Assembly (NCBI RefSeq): GCF_010731855.1
Contig: NZ_AP022620.1
Location: 2,294,001-2,358,000, forward strand
Reading direction: 5' to 3'
Length of the DNA stretch: 64,000 nucleotides
From: Mycolicibacterium anyangense
Lineage (GTDB): Bacteria > Actinomycetota > Actinomycetes > Mycobacteriales > Mycobacteriaceae
Made by a program: the position numbers and the translations under genes. This document shows, piece after piece, positions 37,511-44,825 of this stretch (within the stretch, counting starts at the first letter, position 1; each line of letters starts with the position of its first letter). Below the pieces are notes generated by a model. It made no database searches and was not told where the DNA came from. It saw only the letters and a list, made by a program, of their open reading frames with translations.

Positions 37511-39025
37511 ATGACGAAATTGGCCAAACACCGTAAGAAGTCGGATCGCGGCGTGGTCGCACCCGCATTCGTCACCACCGGCGTCGCCGGTGCGGCGATG
37601 GTGGGCGCGAGCTTCCTGCTCGCCACTACCGACACTGCACATCCGGTGGCCGCGCCCGCCGTCGAGCTCACGACCAGCCAGTGCTCGCTGGGATCGGCGT
37701 TCTGCACCGACCTCGGCCTGGTGTCCGGGACGGGTTCGGCCACCTCCAAGGGTGTGACGGCCTCGGCTTCGGCCGCCGCCACCGGCGGGGACGTCATTGC
37801 GATCTTCATCAGCAACGGCACCGCGGACCACCCTGATGCCGGTCTGCTGATCGGTAACGGCTACAGCTACAGCGCCTCGGATTCCCAGTGCGCCTCCTCG
37901 GCCTGCAATGGCGGCCGCGGCGGCTTCCTGTTCGGCAACGGCGGCAACGGCTACAACGGCGGCAACGGCGGTAGCGCCGGGCTGTACGGCAACGGCGGCA
38001 ACGGCGCGGACGCGCTGAGCTCCGCGATCAACAACGGCAACGGCGGCAACGGCGGCAACGGCGGCCTGTTCGCCGGCAGCTCCAGTGCCGGCGCGCTGTT
38101 CGGCGGCGGCGGCGGCAACGGCGGCAAAGGCTTCGCCGGCGGCAACGGCGGTAACGGCGGCAACGCCGGTGCATTCGCCGGCAGCGGTGGCGCTGGTGGC
38201 GCGGGCGGCGCCAGCACCAATGGCGCGACCGCAGGCGGCGCAGGCGGCAACGGTGGAAACGGCGCGAGCCTGCCGCTGTTCGGCGGCGGCGCGGGCGGGG
38301 CAGGCGGCGCCGGTGGTGCCGGCTTCGCGTCGACCGTCGGCGGTAACGGCGGCAACGGCGGCAACGGCGGTCTGTGGGGCAGCGGCGCCGGCGGCGCCGG
38401 CGGCGCGGGTGGCGCCGGCGGCACCGGCGGGCAAGCCGACGCCGGTGCCGGCGGCAATGGCGGCAACGGCGGCCAGGGCGCGCTCCTGGCGGGTAACGGT
38501 GGCGCCGGCGGCGTCGGCGGCCTCGGCGGCAGCACAGCTTCCGGTGCCGGTGGCGCCGGTGGTACGGGTGGCAGCGGCGGTACCGGCGGCCTGACCGCCA
38601 ACGGTGGTGCGGGCGGTGCCGGCGGTAACGGCGGCAACGGATCCACGAACGCCGGTAACGGCGGGACGGGCGGCACCGGTGGGCTCGGTGGCAACAACGG
38701 CGGAGCCGGCGGTGCCGGCGGCAACGGCGGTACCGGCGGCAACGGCGGTACCGGCGGGAAGGGCGCGACTGGCGGGTTCGGCGCGATCAGCGGTGGCGCG
38801 GGCGGAGCCGGCGGCAACGGCGGCAACGGCACCGGCATCGGCGGCAAGGGTGGCGACGGTGCCGATGGCGGAGCCAGCGCGATCGGCGGCGGCAAGGGCG
38901 GCAACGGCGGCACCGGCGGCAAGACCGGCTCGGCTACCGGCAAGGCCGGCACGCAGGGCACGTCCGGCCTCGGCCCGCAGCCGGGCAAGGGTGGCACCGG
39001 CGGCGCTGCCGGTTCTGCCCCGTAA
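37511..39025 (+). CDS. Glycine-rich PGRS-like protein without a PE domain
   Basis: A 504-residue protein. A basic start (TKLAKHRKKSDRG) precedes a hydrophobic helix (TGVAGAAMVGASFLLATTDTA), probably a signal sequence. A non-repetitive region of about 100 residues with cysteine pairs (TSQCSLGSAFC, SQCASSAC) follows. From about residue 135 to the end come Gly-Gly-X repeats, mostly GGNGG and GGAGG. The repeats resemble the PGRS domain of PE-PGRS proteins, but there is no PE domain, so export must be by its own signal. The ATG at 37511 follows GAAGGGG. A strong hairpin follows the stop. Confidence 0.8.
   Translation: MTKLAKHRKKSDRGVVAPAFVTTGVAGAAMVGASFLLATTDTAHPVAAPAVELTTSQCSLGSAFCTDLGLVSGTGSATSKGVTASASAAATGGDVIAIFISNGTADHPDAGLLIGNGYSYSASDSQCASSACNGGRGGFLFGNGGNGYNGGNGGSAGLYGNGGNGADALSSAINNGNGGNGGNGGLFAGSSSAGALFGGGGGNGGKGFAGGNGGNGGNAGAFAGSGGAGGAGGASTNGATAGGAGGNGGNGASLPLFGGGAGGAGGAGGAGFASTVGGNGGNGGNGGLWGSGAGGAGGAGGAGGTGGQADAGAGGNGGNGGQGALLAGNGGAGGVGGLGGSTASGAGGAGGTGGSGGTGGLTANGGAGGAGGNGGNGSTNAGNGGTGGTGGLGGNNGGAGGAGGNGGTGGNGGTGGKGATGGFGAISGGAGGAGGNGGNGTGIGGKGGDGADGGASAIGGGKGGNGGTGGKTGSATGKAGTQGTSGLGPQPGKGGTGGAAGSAP
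37912..39009 (+). repeat. GGN-repeat coding tract (PGRS-like)
   Basis: About 1.1 kb of imperfect tandem GGCGGNAACGG/GGCGGCGCC units encoding Gly-Gly-Asn/Ala/Thr. The minus strand of this tract also reads open as a Pro/Leu-rich frame purely because of the repeat composition. Such tracts are prone to slippage and to assembly error. Confidence 0.85.
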
Positions 39026-39043
39026 TAGGCATCCGCACAACGA

Positions 39044-39076
39044 ATCGGCCCCCCTTCCGCAGGAAGGGGGGCCGAT
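39044..39076. terminator. Perfect 15-bp hairpin after the PGRS-like gene
   Basis: ATCGGCCCCCCTTCC (39044-39058) pairs fully with GGAAGGGGGGCCGAT (39062-39076) around a 3-base loop. It lies between the stop at 39025 and the convergent gene's stop at 39094, so it may terminate both. There is no U-tract, as is common for mycobacterial terminators. Confidence 0.75.
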
Positions 39077-39093
39077 GTCGTAACAGCGCTAGC

Positions 39094-39690
39094 TCAAGCG
39101 CGTCCGCCGTTGAGCGAGCACGCCATCTGGGCGTTGGTGGCGTCAGTGTTCAGGTCGGTGGCCGCGGCGTTCAGCGAATCCCCTCCGCCGCGCAGCCCCA
39201 TGATGAGAATCAGCTTGGTCGCGTGCAGCGACCACGTACGCATGGGATCCCCCACGGCCGCGGGCAGGCCCGGGGTACCGGCGGCATCCATCGCGGAACC
39301 GGCCGCCTCGCGCAGTGCGGTCCGGCCCAGGAGGTTGTACTGGTTGATACTCGGATCCTGGTAGTTCACCGAGTTTCCGCCGCCGGCCGTGGCGTAGGCG
39401 AACTCCTCGTAGTTCGACGAGGCGAGGTCCAACGCCGCACCGAACTTGCGGCACGCCGACGAGACGGCGTCGACGGTATCCGGCGACACCGGCTCGGACT
39501 GCGAGACCAATTCCGGGGCAGGCGCAGGGCCGGGGGCCGGGGCCGAACCCGGAGCGGGCGGCGCCGCGTCACCGGCGCCCGGGTCTGCCGGAGCCGGGTC
39601 GGCCACCGCCGACGGGGCCAGGTTGAGGCTGGCGAAGGTGGCCAGCGCGGCCGCGCCGACTGCCAACGGATAGCGCAGTGTCTGCTTCAT
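39094..39690 (-). CDS. Secreted hypothetical protein
   Basis: A 198-residue protein with a signal peptide (KQTLRYPLAVGAAALATFASLNLAPSAVA), a Pro/Ala-rich linker and a helical domain. The helical domain has two cysteines (SSACRKFGAALDL and MACSLNG) placed like those of the 36837 protein, hinting at a shared fold. The ATG at 39690 follows AGAGGAACC; the longer frame to 39870 has no signal peptide. Function unknown. Confidence 0.78.
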   Translation of the reverse strand: MKQTLRYPLAVGAAALATFASLNLAPSAVADPAPADPGAGDAAPPAPGSAPAPGPAPAPELVSQSEPVSPDTVDAVSSACRKFGAALDLASSNYEEFAYATAGGGNSVNYQDPSINQYNLLGRTALREAAGSAMDAAGTPGLPAAVGDPMRTWSLHATKLILIMGLRGGGDSLNAAATDLNTDATNAQMACSLNGGRA

Positions 39691-39903
39691 CGGTTCCTCT
39701 CGAATCAGTGGGTTGCCCGACCGACCGGGCCGACGATACCGCCCGAAAATGGTCGTCAGAACCAGCGGAAAAGCCATGAAGCACGTTGGACTGCAACAGG
39801 GAACCCGGTATTCGCTACCTGTTTGCCATCTGGACACTTTCGGACCGAAACATATCGCGCGAGCGATCACGATCAGATCTCAATCGAGAGGCCCCATCGC
39901 GAC

Positions 39904-40617
39904 ATGTTGCACCGATTCGCCACGCTGCTCAGCGTCTGCCTAGTCACTGCCATCGGAACGGCGCCCAATGGGTTGGCCGATCCTGCGGCCGACCCGAACG
40001 CGGCACCGGCCGCGGCCACCGCCGCACCGGCCCCGCCGCCGCCCGGCGGCCCCGGCGTTGCCCCGATCGCCTCCGGCGCTCCGGGCACGTTGACCACCCC
40101 CGACGGCTGGCAGCTCAGCATTGGGGCCAAGAACGAGTCCCTCGAGCCCGTTGCCTCGCTGACCAACTCACCGTGGTCGCGGGAGTATCTGGTCGACGGA
40201 ACCTTCGAGGGAGCGGTCACCGGATCGGGCAAGACCAAGCTCTCCGGCGGAACGCTGGAGGCCGGCTACCAGATCGGTTGCGGCATCACCCAGGACGACA
40301 TCGAGTCCATCTCGTCGGCCGGTATCACCCCGGGCGTCGGCATTCCGTTCGTGAACGGCAGCTTCTTGCCGATCACCCTCGGTCTGTCCGCGTCCGAGCA
40401 GATCAAGATCGACCTCAAGCCGGGCACGATCAACATCGTCCCGGTGGGCAAGAAGTCGTTCAAGGGCACCAAGTCCCGGGTGTCGATCACCGGATTCCGG
40501 ATCAAGATCGACGGTTGCGCCGGCCAGTCCTTCATCCGGTCCTACGCAACGTTCACCAGCTCCACCGACAACACCGATGACGTCGTCACCTACCTCGGCG
40601 TGACGAGGGTCGTCTGA
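39904..40617 (+). CDS. MspA family porin (first copy)
   Basis: A 237-residue porin precursor. After the signal peptide (MLHRFATLLSVCLVTAIGTAPNGLA) comes a Pro/Ala-rich stretch of about 35 residues that is absent from classical MspA. The MspA core follows (TPDGWQLSIGAKNESLEPVASL, GGTLEAGYQIGCG, KKSFKGTKSRVSITGFRIKIDGCAG, SFIRSYATFTS). MspA porins form octameric outer-membrane channels for small hydrophilic solutes. The start was set at ATG 39904 with GAGAGG upstream; a weak TTGGAC-N17-TATTCG promoter candidate is at 39786-39814. The next gene is a paralogue. Confidence 0.92.
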   Translation: MLHRFATLLSVCLVTAIGTAPNGLADPAADPNAAPAAATAAPAPPPPGGPGVAPIASGAPGTLTTPDGWQLSIGAKNESLEPVASLTNSPWSREYLVDGTFEGAVTGSGKTKLSGGTLEAGYQIGCGITQDDIESISSAGITPGVGIPFVNGSFLPITLGLSASEQIKIDLKPGTINIVPVGKKSFKGTKSRVSITGFRIKIDGCAGQSFIRSYATFTSSTDNTDDVVTYLGVTRVV

Positions 40618-40667
40618 TGAGTCGACACGAAACCACCCGGACCACTCGAGAGAGGCGCCACGACGAC

Positions 40668-41348
40668 ATGTTGCTTCGATTCGCCACAGTGACGGCAAGC
40701 GTCCTGGTCGCGGTCGGCACCGCCGCCCCGGCCGTCGCCGACCCCGACCCGGCGGCACCGCCGGCCGATCCGGCCGCCGCGGCCGCTCCCCCGGTCAACA
40801 CCGGTGCCGTGGCGTCCTCGGTGCCGGGCATCGCCAAGACCCCGGACGGCCGCACGCTGACCGTCGTGGCCAAGGACGAGACCCAGCTGCCGGTGGCACC
40901 GCTGACCACCTCGCTGGCTGCCCGCGACTGGCTGGTGGGCGCGACCTTCACCGGCACCACCACCGGTGACACCAACGGCGGCTCGCTGGAGGTCGGCTAC
41001 CAGATCGGTTGCGGCGTCGAAATGGACAAGGTCAAGCTCAACGGCTCGATCGGCGCCACCCTCGGCAACGGCAGCCTCAGCAGCTCCGGCCTGAGCCTGC
41101 CGGGCAGCATCTCGTTCCCCATCCAGGGCCAGATCGAGGTCGAGCCCCGTCCGGGCACCGTCACCAACGTGGTGGTCGACAAGAAGTCGTTCAAGGGCAC
41201 CTCGGCGCGCGTCACCGTCAAGGACGTGCACATCAAGGTCGACAACTGCGTCGGCGCGTCCTCGCTGCGGTCCTACGCGGTGTTGACCAGCTCCAGCAGC
41301 GACAACGACGATATCGTCGCGTACTACGGCATCACCCAGGTGTTCTGA
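40668..41348 (+). CDS. MspA family porin (second copy)
   Basis: A 226-residue paralogue of the preceding gene: signal peptide MLLRFATVTASVLVAVGTAAPAVA, a shorter Pro/Ala linker, then TPDGRTLTVVAKDETQLPVAPLT, GGSLEVGYQIGCGVE, KKSFKGTSARVTVKDVHIKVDNC and SLRSYAVLTSSSS. The in-frame ATG at 40617 overlaps the previous stop. ATG 40668 is preferred because its leader (CGAGAGAGGCGCCACGACGAC) matches the leader of the first copy and because it starts the signal peptide. Tandem duplication is evident. Confidence 0.92.
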   Translation: MLLRFATVTASVLVAVGTAAPAVADPDPAAPPADPAAAAAPPVNTGAVASSVPGIAKTPDGRTLTVVAKDETQLPVAPLTTSLAARDWLVGATFTGTTTGDTNGGSLEVGYQIGCGVEMDKVKLNGSIGATLGNGSLSSSGLSLPGSISFPIQGQIEVEPRPGTVTNVVVDKKSFKGTSARVTVKDVHIKVDNCVGASSLRSYAVLTSSSSDNDDIVAYYGITQVF

Positions 41349-41353
41349 TCGGG

Positions 41354-41953
41354 ATGCGACGTCCTCTGATCGCCACCCTGGTGGCGGCGGGACTCGGTGT
41401 GGCGGCGGTGGCTGGAACAGCCACCGCCGCAGCCGACCCACCACCCGATCCGGCCCTGCCGATTCCGGTTCCCGGCGGCGAGTCGGCCCCGCCACCACCG
41501 GCGGATCCGGCGTTTCCCGCCAGTACCGAGACCCGGCAGAATCCGATCAGCGCGATGGCTGATCTGCTCGGGGCACCGACCTCGACGGTGATGAATCTGG
41601 CTCCGTCGGCCGGGGGCGCGGATCCGTTGGCTCCCGCGGTGACGCTCTACCCGCAGTACTACCGGATGCCGACACCGGACATGGAGTCGCCGTATCTGCT
41701 CACCCAGGATGCGCCGGCCGGGCCGTTCGCCCGCGTCGACGCCTTCAAGGGTGCCCATGCTCTGGTGCACGGGTCCCTGGGCCGGATGCCGGCCGCCGAA
41801 CTGGGCCAGCCATTGCCCGGTACCGCTCCACCGCCGGGGACCGCATTGCCGGCCGGACCCGAACAGTTCCTGCCGCCAGCACCGGACGTCGCGCCGCCGG
41901 CAGCCCCCGCGGCACCCGTACTCCCGCTAGCGCCGGTACCGCCGGTCGGCTGA
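41354..41953 (+). CDS. Proline-rich secreted protein linked to MspA porins (first copy)
   Basis: A 199-residue protein with a signal peptide (MRRPLIATLVAAGLGVAAVAGTATAAA), Pro-rich N- and C-terminal stretches, and a central conserved part with YLLTQDAPAGP and ALVHGSLGRMPAAELGQPLPGTAP. It begins 5 bases after the porin stop. The motif LGQPLPGTAP recurs in the next gene, so the two are paralogues. Function unknown; position suggests a cell-envelope role together with the porins. Confidence 0.8.
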   Translation: MRRPLIATLVAAGLGVAAVAGTATAAADPPPDPALPIPVPGGESAPPPPADPAFPASTETRQNPISAMADLLGAPTSTVMNLAPSAGGADPLAPAVTLYPQYYRMPTPDMESPYLLTQDAPAGPFARVDAFKGAHALVHGSLGRMPAAELGQPLPGTAPPPGTALPAGPEQFLPPAPDVAPPAAPAAPVLPLAPVPPVG

Positions 41954-41999
41954 CCGGGAAAGCCGACGCCACCGGGCGCCATCTATTACCGTGTGGCCA

Positions 42000-42602
42000 A
42001 TGAGAAGTGCCGTCATCGTCGGGCTGGGGCTCGGCGTGGCGGCACTGCTCTTTTCGGCCCCTGCCCTCGCCGACCAGCCCGCACCGGATCCGGCCGTGAC
42101 CGACCCGGCTGGTGGGCCGCCGCCGCCCTACGTCCCGCCCCGCTCGGGCATCGGGAGCGTGCTGGCACAAAGCGATGCCGCACCGGCCGGACCACTGGGC
42201 CTGCCTGATCTGTCGTCCTACACGCCGGGGCTGCTGCTGGGCCAGAACGCAGTGCCCTCGGCACCCGGAGCGCAGGTCCCCGTCGCGGCCCCGGATCTGC
42301 GGGCCTTCGACAGCGCCTACCTGCTGCCGCAGAACGTCGCCCCGGCCGCGCCGGGTCACGGTGTTCAGGCCGAGGGCATCGGCCCGACACCGCAGGATCC
42401 GAGCACCGGCCGGCTGGCGTTCCTGCGGCGGGTGCACACCATGTACTCCGACGGTGATCTGGCGGGTGCCCTGTTGGGCCAGGTGCCCGACGAGCAACTC
42501 GGACAACCCCTTCCGGGGACGGCGCCGGCACCCGGTATCTATCTGCCACCGGGACTCGGGCTGAACTCGCCGGACCCGGCAGTACCCGCTCCCCCGGGCT
42601 GA
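42000..42602 (+). CDS. Proline-rich secreted protein linked to MspA porins (second copy)
   Basis: A 200-residue protein with a signal peptide (MRSAVIVGLGLGVAALLFSAPALA). The core contains DSAYLLPQNVAPAAPGHG and GALLGQVPDEQLGQPLPGTAPAPG, the same blocks and order as the preceding protein. Ends are Pro-rich. ATG 42000 is preferred over GTG 41991 because the signal peptide then begins cleanly. No known domain is recognised. Confidence 0.8.
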   Translation: MRSAVIVGLGLGVAALLFSAPALADQPAPDPAVTDPAGGPPPPYVPPRSGIGSVLAQSDAAPAGPLGLPDLSSYTPGLLLGQNAVPSAPGAQVPVAAPDLRAFDSAYLLPQNVAPAAPGHGVQAEGIGPTPQDPSTGRLAFLRRVHTMYSDGDLAGALLGQVPDEQLGQPLPGTAPAPGIYLPPGLGLNSPDPAVPAPPG

Positions 42603-42664
42603 GGCCGCGCGGGGAGTCAAAGGTTCATCAACCAGCAAAGTTCTGGTGCTAGCATCCGAAACCT

Positions 42665-43654
42665 ATGCCTGCCAACCCGCCCCGCTTGATCGTCGAACCC
42701 GACGACGGTCTGGAACCGGTTCGCGAGTTCATCGAGACCGCGCAAACCTCTTTGTTGATAAAGCAATTCACGTTCACCGAACCCGACCTGCTCGACGCGG
42801 TGATCGAGCGACGCAAGGCCGGGGTGGATGTTCGGGTGATGCTCAACCCGCAACGCTCGGGTGGCGACCGCGCCAACGACGAGACCTACGACCGGCTCAA
42901 GGACGCCGACGTCGACGTGCAGTGGTCCAACCCGAAATTCTATGTCACGCACGAAAAATCGATCGTGGTCGACAAGACCGCGGCGATGGTCGCCACCTAC
43001 AACTTGATGACCAAGTACTTCACGATGACCCGGGACTACGGGATCGTCACCCACGACCCGCTACACGTCGCGCAGATCGTCGATGTCTTCGACGCCGACT
43101 GGCAGCATCTCGATTTCACCCCGCCCCGGTACGAGGGCCTGCTGTGGAGCAATTCCAATTCCCGCTACCACATGGCCCGATTCATCGACACCGCCCAGGA
43201 GCGCCTCTACATCCAGCACCCCAAGTACGTCGATGCGGTGATCATCGATCACATCGCCGCCGCCGCCGACCGGGGGGTGAAGGTGAAGGTCCTGTGCGGG
43301 GGCAAACACGGCATCAGCGATTGGGACATTCTCGACACCTTCGCGTCCTTGCGCACGCTTCGGCGCTTCGGGGTCAAGGTGCGCAAGCAGAAGAACCTGC
43401 GCGTGCACGCCAAGCTGCTGATCGTGGACGACCAACGGGCGCTGGTCGGCTCGATGAACATCGACCGCAGCGCGTTCGACCTCCGGCGTGAACTCGGCGT
43501 CATCATCGACGACCCGGCCGTGGTGGGCCGTCTCGGCGAGGTGTTCAGCAGCGACTGGAAGGTGTCCCACCACTACGAGCCGCCCGATCCCCTGGACAGC
43601 ACCCCGCACCCGGAGGACGACTTCCCGCACGACGAGGATCTGGTCCATGAGTGA
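42665..43654 (+). CDS. Phospholipase D-like domain protein
   Basis: A 329-residue protein with two PLD half-sites. The first is in YVTHEKSIVVDKTAAMVATYN (HxK...D), the second in RVHAKLLIVDDQRALVGSMN (HxK, D and the downstream SxN). This is the minimal cardiolipin-synthase/PLD nuclease fold. No membrane segments are seen, so a cytoplasmic phosphodiesterase or a peripheral lipid enzyme are both possible. The ATG at 42665 is used. The 3' end overlaps the chromate transporter start by 8 bases. Confidence 0.88.
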   Translation: MPANPPRLIVEPDDGLEPVREFIETAQTSLLIKQFTFTEPDLLDAVIERRKAGVDVRVMLNPQRSGGDRANDETYDRLKDADVDVQWSNPKFYVTHEKSIVVDKTAAMVATYNLMTKYFTMTRDYGIVTHDPLHVAQIVDVFDADWQHLDFTPPRYEGLLWSNSNSRYHMARFIDTAQERLYIQHPKYVDAVIIDHIAAAADRGVKVKVLCGGKHGISDWDILDTFASLRTLRRFGVKVRKQKNLRVHAKLLIVDDQRALVGSMNIDRSAFDLRRELGVIIDDPAVVGRLGEVFSSDWKVSHHYEPPDPLDSTPHPEDDFPHDEDLVHE

Positions 43655-44213
43655 GCCCGGCGCCACCCTGCACAAGACCTCGCTGCTGGAGATCGCCTGG
43701 GCGTTCAACCACATCGCGCTCGCCTCGTTCGGCGGCGGGCTGTCAGCGTGGTCTCGCGAAGTGGTCGTGGCGCAGAAACAATGGATGAGCGAAGAGGAAT
43801 TCCTCTCCGCGATGACCATGTGCCGCATCGTGCCCGGTGCCAACCAGGTGAACCTCGCCGTGTTCGTGGGCACGAAACTCAAAGGCATCGCCGGGGCCGT
43901 GGCCGCGTTGATCGGCCTGTGCCTGATGCCCGTCGCGATCATCCTTGCGCTGGGGTTCGTGTATTTCACGTTCCGGGAAGTGCCTGCGGTCAAGGGCGCC
44001 CTGCACGGCGCCTCGGCCGCGGCCGTCGCGCTCACCCTGACCATGGTGATCAAGACCGGCAAGAAGTGCCTGACGTCGGTGGTACCGGTGGCCCTGTTCC
44101 TGGCCGCGTTCGTGCTCAATGGGGTGCTGCGCTGGCCGCTGCTGGACACCCTGGCCATCCTGGCGCCGCTGAGCCTGATCTGGGCCTGGCCGCGCAAGCG
44201 GGCAGCGGCATGA
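43647..44213 (+). CDS. Chromate transporter, first half-size subunit
   Basis: A 188-residue integral membrane protein of the CHR family. The N-terminal signature ALASFGGGLSAWSREVVV is followed by FLSAMTMCRIVPGANQVNLAVFVGTKLKG and four to five membrane segments. Together with the next gene it forms a heterodimeric (short-chain CHR) transporter for chromate or, more likely in nature, another oxyanion. It overlaps the PLD gene by 8 bases and the next gene by ATGA. Confidence 0.9.
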   Translation: MSEPGATLHKTSLLEIAWAFNHIALASFGGGLSAWSREVVVAQKQWMSEEEFLSAMTMCRIVPGANQVNLAVFVGTKLKGIAGAVAALIGLCLMPVAIILALGFVYFTFREVPAVKGALHGASAAAVALTLTMVIKTGKKCLTSVVPVALFLAAFVLNGVLRWPLLDTLAILAPLSLIWAWPRKRAAA

Positions 44214-44755
44214 AGACCTACCTGTCGCTAATGGGCCTGTTCGGGTCGCTGTCGTTGCTGTCGATCGGTGGCGGCAACACGGTGCTGCCGGAGATGCACC
44301 TGCGCGCGGTCAGCGGCTATCACTGGCTGACCAACTCCCAGTTCGCCGACATCTTCTCGATCTCGCAAGCCGCGCCCGGGCCGAGCATCCTGATCGTGGC
44401 GCTGGTCGGATATGCCGCCGGACTCGGGGTGGCCGGTGTGCTGGGTGGGATCGTCGGCGGGGTGCTGGCCACCATCGCGATGGTGGTGCCGGCCGCAACC
44501 CTGATGTACCTCATCACACTGTCCTGGCAGAAGGCCGAGAAGTCGAAATGGCGCATCGCGGTCGAGAAGGGATTCGCCCCGCTGACCGTCGGGTTGATCC
44601 TGGCGACGTCGCTGGTCATGAGCAAGGCCGCCGACCATGACTGGCGCGCCTACCTCATCACCGGAGTGGCAACGCTCATCTTCCTGCGCACCAACACCAA
44701 CCCGCTGATCGTGGTAGGCGCCGCCGCGCTGCTGGGCTACATCGGCTTCGTCTGA
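44210..44755 (+). CDS. Chromate transporter, second half-size subunit
   Basis: A 181-residue CHR-family partner. The N-terminal signature is LFGSLSLLSIGGGNTVLPEMHL, then FADIFSISQAAPGPSILIVALVGY with the conserved PGP motif, and five hydrophobic segments. Its ATG overlaps the stop of the first half as ATGA, so both are made together. Real substrate unknown. Confidence 0.9.
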   Translation: MKTYLSLMGLFGSLSLLSIGGGNTVLPEMHLRAVSGYHWLTNSQFADIFSISQAAPGPSILIVALVGYAAGLGVAGVLGGIVGGVLATIAMVVPAATLMYLITLSWQKAEKSKWRIAVEKGFAPLTVGLILATSLVMSKAADHDWRAYLITGVATLIFLRTNTNPLIVVGAAALLGYIGFV

Positions 44756-44825
44756 GGCGAAGTCCGATAGGTTTGGCCGCAGCCGCGACGAGGCGGCGCC
44801 GAACAGGGTAGGAAAATCAGCAGCG

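Noticed and set aside
37951..38997. Long minus-strand open frame rich in Pro/Leu opposite the glycine-rich gene
   Set aside because: It is the mirror of GGN codons; the sequence is only PPLPPLP repeats with no start context, so it is a composition shadow.
37900..39010. CRISPR-like repeat array
   Set aside because: The repeats are codon-periodic GGN units within an open frame, without regular spacers or cas genes.
40617..40667. Earlier ATG for the second MspA porin overlapping the first stop
   Set aside because: It would put a charged 17-residue leader before the signal peptide; the matching leader and ATG of the first copy favour 40668.
43647..44755. Calling the two half-size CHR genes a frameshifted single gene
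   Set aside because: Both halves have their own start, signature and length, with an ATGA overlap; paired short-chain CHR transporters are a known form.
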